A model generated the notes under the pieces. That model saw only the letters and a list, made by a program, of their open reading frames with translations, had not been told where the DNA came from and made no database searches. This document shows, piece after piece, positions 56,995 to 64,000 of a stretch of DNA of 64,000 bases. The DNA comes from Ascarosepion bandense. Lineage: Eukaryota > Mollusca > Cephalopoda > Sepiida > Sepiidae. Numbering within the stretch: position 1 is the stretch's first letter; each line of letters begins with the position of its first letter. The stretch lies in the NCBI GenBank assembly GCA_037127315.1, contig JBBBDQ010000231.1, forward strand, positions 752,001 to 816,000. The letters are read 5' to 3'. A program made the position numbers and the translations under genes.

Positions 56995-59464
56995 GGTCTA
57001 TTCTCTTATGCGTACAATTATACAGATAACAAGTAGTCTATATTTTCAAGCTTATTACCCTTGCTGACAATACGAGCTATAGCTGAGCGAACAGAAGGTG
57101 ACAGGCATCTATTCTCGTATGTATACAATTGTACAGATATCAAGGGGTCTATTGGGTCAAGCTTATTATCCCTGATGACATAAAGAGCTACAGCTTGGCA
57201 AAAAGAAGGTGACACAGTCCTCTAATCTCCTATGCATAAACTTGAACAGATATCAAGTAGGCTATTGTTTCAAGCTTATTGCCTCTGCTGAAAATAGGAG
57301 ATATAGCTGAGCGAACAGTCCTCCATTCTCCTATGCATACAAGTGTACAGATATCAAGTAGTCTACTGCTTCAAACCTATTGCCCTTGCTGACAATAAGA
57401 GATATGGGTGGGTCATTAGAATGTGACACAGTCCTCTATTCTGCTATGCATATATTTTTACAGATAGCAAGTAATCTATTGTTTTTCGCCTGTTGCCCTT
57501 GCTGACAATAAGAACTATAGCTGAGAAAACAGAATGTGACACAGTCCCTTATTTTTGTATGCATACAATTGTACCGATATCAAGTAGTCTTTTGTTTAAT
57601 GCCTGTTTCCTCTCCTGACAATAAGATCTATAGCCGGGAATTCAGAAGGTGACACAGTACTTTATTCTGGCATGCATACATTTGTACATATCTGAAGTTG
57701 TCTAATATTTCAAGCCTATTACCCCTGCTTATAATAGGGGTTATTACTATGCGATCAGAGCGTGACACAGTTCTCTGTTCTCCTATGCATTCAATTGTAA
57801 GGACATCTAGGAGTCAATTGTTTTAAGCCTATTGCCCCAGCTGACAAAAAGAAAAGCAGCTAAGCAAACAGAATATGACACATTCCTTTAATCTGGTATG
57901 CATACAAATGTAAATATATCAAATAGTCTATTGTTTCAAGCCTGTTGCCCGTGCTGATAATAAAATTTATAGCTCAGGGAACAGAAGATGATATAGTACT
58001 CTATTTTTGTATGCATACAATTGTATCGATATCAAGTAGTCTATTGTTAAATGCCTGTTACCCCTGTTGACAATAAATTATATAACTGGGACTATAGGTG
58101 ACACAGTAGTTTATTCTGGTATGCATACAATTGTACAGATATCAAGCAGTCTATTGTTTCATGCCTAATTTCTGTGCTGATAATAAAACATATAGCGCAG
58201 GGAACAGAAGATGATATAGTACTTTATTTTTGTATGCATACAATTGTATCGATATCAAGTAGTCTATTGTTAAATGCCTGTTACCCATGCTGACAATAAA
58301 ATATAAAACTGGGACTATAGCTGACACAGTAGTTTATTCTGGTATGCATACAATTGTAGAGATATCAAGTAATCTATTGTTTCAAGCCTATTGTCCGTGG
58401 TGACAATGAAATCTATAAGTGGGACTATAGGTGACGCAGTAGTTTATTCTGGTATGCATACAATTGTACAGATATCAAGTAGTCGATTGTTTAATACATG
58501 TTGCCACTGCTGACAACGAAATCTTTAACTTGGACTATAGGTGACACAGTAGTTTATTCTGGTATGCATACAATTGTACAGATATCAAGAAGTCTACTGT
58601 TTCAAGCCTATTGTCCGTGCTGACAATAAAATCTATAACTGGGACTATAGGTGACACAGTAGTTTATTCTGGTATGCATACAATTGTACCGATATCAAGT
58701 AGTAAATTGTTATAAGCCTATTGCCCCTGCTGAGAAAAAAGAGCTATAGCTGGGCAAACAGAAGGTGACACATCCCTCTAATCTCATATGCATAATTTTA
58801 GCTGTGGGAACAATAGATGATATAATCCTCTATTCTCGTATGCATACACTTGACGGATATCAAGTAGCCTATTGTCTCAAGCCTGTTGCCTCTGCTGACA
58901 ATACGAGATATAACTGGTCGAACAGAAAGGTGACTCATTCTTCTAGTTTTGCATGCATACAATTGTATACATATGATATAGTCGATTGTTTCAAGCTCCT
59001 GCTGACAATAAGAGCTATAGCTGAGCGAACAGAATGTGACACTTTCCTCTATTCGCGTATGCATACAATTTTACAGATACCAGACAGTCAGTTAAGTACC
59101 ATACGTGATACACGCTTTGAGCGATGATGTCTCGAAAGAGACATGACTGACTGGGCAGAATATTATCCCCCAGTAGGTTGCCATTGCTTTCTGTGTTAGA
59201 CTGGTTGCCAGCCAAGGCTATAGAACCCAATCTGTCCTGTTATTTAACCGATAACTGGAAGGAAGAGACGAATTAAGGGTATTTGCGCGTAAGTGAATGC
59301 AATGAATTCAACTGGAATTCGAACTCGGCTCCCCGATTTCTCGTTCCGAGCCGATATCCACTGCACCACAATGCATATCCTTACAGATATCAAGTAGTCT
59401 ATTGTTTCAAGTTTACTGCCTCTTCTAACAATAGGTGATATAGCTGGGCAATCAGAAGCTAACT
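56995..59464. repeat. ~112 bp minisatellite, about 20 units, interrupted by a SINE
   Basis: Each unit has TATGCATACAATTGTACAG, ATATCAAGTAGTCTATTGTTTCAAGCC, TGACAATAA and a GGTGACACAGT ... TTTATTCTGG block. Landmarks (GATATCAAGT or variant) lie near 57022, 57133, 57248, 57352, 57462, 57572, 57687, 57801, 57915, 58025, 58137, 58249, 58362, 58470, 58579, 58689, 58853, 58968, 59072. Units from 58080 to 58700 are closest to each other, suggesting the most recent amplification there. Minus-strand frames are by-products. Confidence 0.9.
59080..59380 (-). mobile_element. SINE-1 copy inside the minisatellite, 9 bp target duplication
   Basis: Flanked by TTACAGATA at 59071-59079 and 59381-59389, both part of the minisatellite unit. 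Well preserved, with a small loss of the ACCTTTCCCA block. Confidence 0.92.
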
Positions 59465-59629
59465 TTTAAGTGTTCAATGGAGGAATGGTGTTGCCGTTGT
59501 TCTGGGCGAGAAACCCTCGATTATCCTTTACCACATACTGTTTAAAAAGAAGTCTAGTACATAATGCGGTACAGACACCAACTGCTTAATAGTAAGACAT
59601 AATTAGCAGCGATGGATCTTTCCCAAAAG

Positions 59630-59729
59630 GCTTACAGCCATAATACGTTTAATACACCGGTTATCACCGAAGTTAAGCCTGGTCAGTACTTAGATGGGTG
59701 ACCGCTTGGGAATACCAGGTGCTGTAAGC
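59630..59729 (+). pseudogene. 5S rRNA-like sequence, shortened
   Basis: GCTTACAGCCATAATACGTT, then CACCGAAGTTAAG, CCTGGTCAGTACTTAGATGG, GTGACCGCTTGGGAATACC and AGGTGCTGTAAGC. First and last blocks pair as 5S helix I, and the pol III internal control sequence (GTTAAG ... GATGGGTGACC) is kept. It is 100 nt against about 119, with losses before and after the GAAGTTAAG block. Not a working 5S gene. It directly precedes a SINE-1 body. Confidence 0.85.
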
Positions 59730-59897
59730 GTTTAGTGATGAATGTGCGTTGTGGTGCAGTGGATATCGGCTCGGAAAGAGAAATCGGTGAGCCGAGTTCG
59801 AATTCCAGTTGAATACCCTGCATTCGCTTAAGCACTGGTACCGTTGGGAAAGGTATTAATCCATCTCTTCCCTTCAGTTATAGGTTAAATAACAAGG
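59630..59897 (+). mobile_element. Composite SINE: 5S rRNA-like head joined to SINE-1
   Basis: The 5S-like part ends at 59729. After GTTTAGTGATG the SINE-1 head AATGTGCGTTGTGGTGCAGT begins at about 59740 and runs to GGTTAAATAACAAG at about 59897, where it breaks off. A second, more decayed 5S-plus-tRNA arrangement is at 60989-61205. Two cases with the same order and nearly the same spacing suggest one composite element rather than chance. Confidence 0.6.
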
Positions 59898-60129
59898 GTA
59901 GGACTTGGGGACCCTGCCCTTAAAAACAAATCCCAATGAATCTTGATACTCGAAATAAAAAAAATATTACTATACACACAACTTATATAAAATAACAATA
60001 AATTGTTGAAAGAAAAAGGTATTACCAGTAATAAATAAATAAAATTTAGTTGCCAATAAATGACCCGCGGAGGTTGATATGCCATAAAAACAAAACAAAC
60101 AGCCTTTCCCAAGTCTATTTGAGTTTCAG

Positions 60130-60235
60130 TGAATATAGCTGTTTGCTATATTCACTCATGTGCAAGTGGAATTCGAACACGTCTCTTTGATTATCAGTTC
60201 CGAGCTATTATCCATTACACCAACCAGTCAACCAA
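60130..60235 (-). mobile_element. SINE-1 relative, head only
   Basis: The minus strand has TTGGTGTAATGGATAATAGC, TCGGAACTGATAATC and GTGTTCGAATTCCAC, then ACTTGCACATGAGTGAATA. Matches the SINE-1 tRNA head with changed spacing. Confidence 0.5.
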
Positions 60236-60436
60236 ATTTGCGTCAACTGGTATGTGCAAGCAGTCATCTATGGCTGACGTTACTCAGCATCAATGATCGC
60301 ATGGGAACCTGTGTTTCAAAGTTACGTTTCCGTAAGCCACTATCATATTTTTACACAGGCAAATAACATGAAAAGTCATCGGCATTGATCTATATTTCTT
60401 TTGAGATGTTTAAAAAATATAGTAAAAGTAAAAAGC

Positions 60437-60655
60437 AATGCGTTGTGGTGCAGTGGATATCTGCTCGGAACGACGACTTGGGGAGCCGAGTTCGAATTCC
60501 AGTTGAATTCGTTTTGGGTTCTATAGCCTTGGCTAGCAACCAGTCTACCGCAGAATGCAATGGCAACTTACTGCGGGATAATCTTCTGCCCAGTCAGTCA
60601 TGTCTCTTTCGAGACATGATCGCCCAAGCGTGTATCACGTATGGCATTTAACTGA
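60437..60655 (+). mobile_element. SINE-1 copy with internal deletion
   Basis: Head AATGCGTTGTGGTGCAGTGG and B box are perfect, then GTTGAATTCGTT jumps to TTGGGTTCTATAGCC. The block from the ACTTACGC word to the GACAGA word (about 85 bp) is missing. Tail intact to GGCATTTAACTGA. Confidence 0.9.
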
Positions 60656-60659
60656 AACA

Positions 60660-60985
60660 GCTGTTAAAAAGATTTTGTTTCTGTTTTTTCTACCTCACGA
60701 GATTTCATGTAATGGTAAGCTATTACTGACAATACTATCTTTGTTTAGCCTTCCATTATGTGGAGAGTATTTCTGGGATGTACATGTGGTATGTATATCA
60801 GTCAAATTATCAGCTAGTGTTATCGTCAATTGAAATTTATAAACTCTTTCTGTTAAAATATTTTTGAAAGAAAATAGGCACCTTATTTATTTTAGATACT
60901 TTCTTTATAATTTGCGAGACATTATTAGTTATTCCAATATGCCTAACGACCACATTTTACGTTGTCCAAACATTGCCCAAATAGT
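60660..60985. other. No recognisable feature
   Basis: AT-rich sequence without known repeat words. Confidence 0.5.
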
Positions 60986-60988
60986 TAG

Positions 60989-61205
60989 GCTTACGGCCCT
61001 TGCAACATCGATTCCCGTACGACCATCAAAGGTAAACAATATCAAACCTGAAAAGTATCCAGATGGATGGCCGCTTGAGATAGTCAGCTACGACTGGATA
61101 TGCGGTAGCGTAAGAGTTAACGGCTTGGAATCGGAACTTGTCTCCCCGATTTTTAATTCCAATCGGGTTTGTTATATTTACTTACATGCATATACCATTG
61201 AAAAC
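60989..61205 (+). mobile_element. Second, decayed 5S-plus-tRNA composite SINE
   Basis: 5S-like part 60989-61092: GCTTACGGCC, CGTACGACCATCAAAGGTAA, AAACCTGAAAAGTATCCAGA, TGGATGGCCGCTTGAGATAG. These are the ordered 5S blocks with about 30 percent changes. The tRNA-SINE-like part follows (GCGTAAGAGTTAACGGCTTGG, TCCCCGATTTTTAATTCCAA, TTACTTACATGCATATACC), matching SINE-1 words GTGGATATCGGCTCGG, GAGTTCGAATTCC and CACTTACGCACAAATACC only loosely. The call depends on the order of blocks. Confidence 0.5.
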
Positions 61206-61345
61206 CGCTTGAATCCGCATCTTCTAAGAATCAATTTGTAAGAATTGTAACAGTATACCATAATTATCTCCCTCATCATATTGTCCGGCTTTCAATAACC
61301 TGTAAGCCGTAAAAGAAAAAATATTAATGTACCACTCAACAAAAT

Positions 61346-61810
<465 letters not shown>

Positions 61811-61829
61811 TACCACTCAACAAAATAAT

Positions 61830-62265
61830 CAAAAGCTTTGTATTACTCTACTGTAGCTATATAAATAATGTATTTTCGATGCTGTTTATGTTCTCGACAG
61901 CAGTAAATCCCTATTATCCGCCCACCCGGAATTCGAATGATTAAAAATATTTTCAGTCTGTAAATAACTAGAAAAACGATGAAAAACTGTAACAAACGAA
62001 TCAATCCATCAACCAAATAATTAATAGCGTTGTATAACTCGAATACTGTTACAGCAATAATCTATTTTCAAAACTATTTATAGTATATAAAGCCATACCT
62101 TCCGCCCCCACATCTATAGGTTAATTAGTGGGACATGTACCAGAAAATCATAATTATACCCCCCCCATAAATCAAGGAATCCTTACAATCTAAAAATAAT
62201 TACCAAATGGTTAATAGCTTCGTATTATTCGAATATAATTATTTACACTATTTACATACTTCGGG
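61830..62265. other. No firm feature
   Basis: AT-rich. CAAAATAATCAAAAGCTTTG, ATAACTCGAATACTGTTACA and AATAGCTTCGTATTATTCGA are loosely repeated near 61820, 62010 and 62210, perhaps a ~195 bp diverged tandem repeat. Confidence 0.4.
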
Positions 62266-62268
62266 AAG

Positions 62269-62588
62269 GATGTGCGTTGTAGTACAGTGGATATCGGCTC
62301 GGAACGAGAAACCGGGGAGTCGGGTTCGAATTCCAGTTGAATCTATTGTATTCACTTACGCGCAAATACCCTTGGGAAAGGTATGAATCCGTCTCTTCCT
62401 TCCAGTTATGGATTAAATAGCAGGACAGATTGGGTTCTATAGCCTTGGTCGGCAACCAGTCTACCGCAGAAAGCAATGGCAACCTACTGCGGGATAATCT
62501 TCTGCCCAGTCAGTCTCTTGGGCGATCATGTCTCTTTCGAGACATGATCGCCCAAGCGTGTATCGCGTATGGCACTTAACTGACTGAC
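62269..62588 (+). mobile_element. SINE-1 copy with perfect 18 bp hairpin near its end
   Basis: All SINE-1 blocks are present. Near the 3' end the normal tail is extended so that 62517-62534 and 62539-62556 are perfect inverted copies with a TTTC loop; other copies have only the inner 8-9 bp. Ends GGCACTTAACTGACTGAC. Confidence 0.92.
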
Positions 62589-62594
62589 ATTCTT

Positions 62595-62860
62595 CGGAAT
62601 GTTGTCCTCATCTGTTTTTTTTGTTTTTTTTACGACGTTTCAGGCTTCTTCTGTTAACTGAAATTTCGAACTGAACCCTTTATTTTGTTCATGGAGGTAA
62701 ATCTTCTAGTGCCATGTCTCCGTATCAGATATCTCCCTTTAACTCAATTCTCAAAGTTTTTCTTCATCTTTGCTGTAGTCAGATATTGAACTCACAACTC
62801 TTCGGGTCAAGTCACTGTATCTAACCAACGTTATTTTTTTTAACTGTGCCATGTGCGTTT
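62595..62860 (-). mobile_element. Dispersed repeat D, SINE-like copy
   Basis: On the plus strand GACGTTTCAGGCTTCTTCTG, TTCGAACTGAACCCTTTATTTTG, ATATCTCCCTTTAACTCAATTC and CAGATATTGAACTCACAACTCTTCGGGTCAAG. Same order as 6350-6745. The last words, in reverse, are the B-box-like part. Confidence 0.55.
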
Positions 62861-63320
62861 TAGGTTGGAGCGTACAATAGTCAAAACGTCGTGAACAAAG
62901 GTAAGGACAACAGTCAGAACAATGCAAATAGTGTAAATAACAAAATTTCTCATCTCATAAAATACAGATAAATGTCAAATGAAGTTATATAAATAAATTA
63001 TTTTCTATACTACTTAAATACTTCTGTAATCTTCTAAAATGGCTAGAATATGGTGGGATCCTTTGGGTTAAGTCATTAGATCTAACCAGCATTTTTATCT
63101 ACAAGACCATGTGTCGTGTGTACAGCGGCCGAAACAGCGTGAACAAAAATGAGTCTAACAATCCGAACAATATTTACAGTGTCAATATTTAAGTACCTCA
63201 TCTCAGAAAGTATAGATAACTATCGAATGTAGTTATATAAATAATTTATTTCCAATACTTCTTTGATCTTCTAAAATGGTTGGAATATGGTGGGATCCTT
63301 TGAGATTCGAACCTGAGTTA
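62818..63320. repeat. ~245 bp tandem duplication
   Basis: ATCTAACCAACGTTATTTTT / ATCTAACCAGCATTTTTAT, CGTGAACAAA, CTCATCTCA AAA, TAGTTATATAAATAA, CTTCTAAAATGG and GAATATGGTGGGATCCTTTG all occur twice in order, near 62818-63073 and 63074-63320. The second copy ends in GATTCGAACCTGAG, a reversed B-box word. Confidence 0.75.
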
Positions 63321-63324
63321 GCGG

Positions 63325-63861
63325 ATAGAAGCGTGCATGTGCATGTGCATATGCGTCGGTGAATATTAGTAGGCCACGACAATTCCTGAAATGAAATTGC
63401 GTTTTTCGATACAAGCATAGTCCAGCATCACAATTTGGCATTAACGACAAGCAACTGCTGACCGACATGGCTCTTCGACCTTTCACATTTCGTTTTCCAT
63501 ATGAAAAATGTAGATATGCATTAGCGGATTGATAATTCTGCCTTTTAGTCGCACCGAGGTCAGTTCCTCTGATTCAATTATTTCCAATTAAGAAGAAGCT
63601 GGTTACTGCTGCGTTAACCTTTATTTTTTCCAAGAGGAACATAGTTTTCAAAATAAAAATGGCCTGTTCGCCGTGCGGAATTTTCACCCACTTATTCTAA
63701 AATTACACAAAGAAATAGAAATTGCATTTAAAATAAGTTTACCATTTTATTTCCGCATATTTTAAAATTTCATATTAGACACTTAATTTTCGTCGTAATT
63801 TACACATTTTTTCCATTTCTCAACATATGAGATCTCCACGCAATTTTCTTTTTCACTGAAT

Positions 63862-63865
<4 letters not shown>
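63325..63865. other. No recognisable feature
   Basis: A 61 and a 71 codon minus-strand frame overlap at 63233-63486 without a known motif. Otherwise AT-rich. Confidence 0.5.
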
Positions 63866-63919
<54 letters not shown>

Positions 63920-63970
63920 TCTGATGAAGGACCGAGGACGGTCTGAAATATAAAATATAATAAAAATAAA
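63866..63970 (+). repeat. (TA)n followed by a hammerhead-like word
   Basis: TA at 63866-63915, then TTTCTGATGAAGGACCGAGGACGGTCTGAAATATAAAATATAA. CTGATGA and GAAA flank a nearly perfect hairpin (GACC/GGTC), like a hammerhead core with a bulge in stem II. The window ends soon after, so the element cannot be judged. Confidence 0.5.
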
Positions 63971-64000
63971 CAAATACTGTTCAAGAAAAGTACATTTTTA

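Noticed and set aside
59630..59729. Functional 5S rRNA gene
   Set aside because: About 20 nt are missing in the middle and there is no T-run terminator directly after; it runs into a SINE.

Overview
The window looks like an intergenic or deep-intronic, repeat-saturated piece of a metazoan nuclear genome, most likely a coleoid cephalopod (Octopus-like). The reasons are the AT-rich base composition, the very dense (TA)n, (CA)n, (CTAT)n and (TTTC)n microsatellites, many copies of a roughly 300 bp tRNA-derived SINE, and decayed RTE-like, Jockey/CR1-like and Penelope-like retroelements. The taxon is an inference from repeat style, not from a marker gene. I find no host protein-coding gene. Every long open frame is either a fragment of a transposable element or the translation of a simple repeat.

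Layout. 0-6 kb: (GATA)n, two related LINE 3' ends with a SINE between them, and two damaged copies of a LINE with a YADD reverse transcriptase (LINE-A). 5.6-6.7 kb: a fold-back made of a dispersed repeat. 6.9-8.5 kb: a polypyrimidine tract. 9-11.5 kb: TA-rich repeats, a tRNA SINE carrying a hammerhead ribozyme core, and a SINE-1 copy. 12-14.7 kb: opposed LINE-A fragments (endonuclease and RT ends) and a fold-back SINE. 16-19.6 kb: minisatellite, RTE endonuclease fragment, composite (CTAT)n array, TA/GT tracts. 21-24.3 kb: RTE-like LINE, LINE-A, SINEs. 25.2-27.5 kb: MITE, mariner transposase remnant, Penelope-like RT remnant. 29.3-32.2 kb: RTE-like LINE split by a SINE, a second hammerhead SINE, another tRNA SINE. 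34.4-35.7 kb: minisatellite split by a dispersed element. 37-39.4 kb: three SINE-1 copies and an RTE fragment. 40.8-43.1 kb: a roughly 176 bp satellite and a 27 bp satellite, both apparently grown from an RTE-like LINE. 44.3-47.4 kb: RTE fragments. 47.9-48.3 kb: a single-copy-looking block. 48.8-52.7 kb: LINE-A 3' ends, SINE, tRNA-Leu-like repeats. 54.1-55 kb: a MITE split by a solo LTR. 55.5-56.7 kb: the best LINE-A copy. 57-59.5 kb: a roughly 112 bp minisatellite split by a SINE. 59.6-61.2 kb: two elements with a 5S-rRNA-like head and tRNA-SINE body. 61.3-61.8 kb: 450 bp of TA. 62.2-63.9 kb: SINE-1 with a perfect hairpin and a tandem duplication.

The layers give a relative insertion history. 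SINE-1 inserted into LINE-A (9 bp duplicated target), into an RTE-like LINE (8 bp), beside another RTE fragment (11 bp) and into a minisatellite (9 bp). An LTR element inserted into a MITE at TTAA and then collapsed to a solo LTR. The strongest novelty candidates are the tRNA SINE that ends in a type-I hammerhead ribozyme followed by (TA)n, the 5S-tRNA chimeric SINEs, and the satellite arrays derived from LINE reverse-transcriptase coding sequence. All calls are by eye; no alignment or folding program was run.
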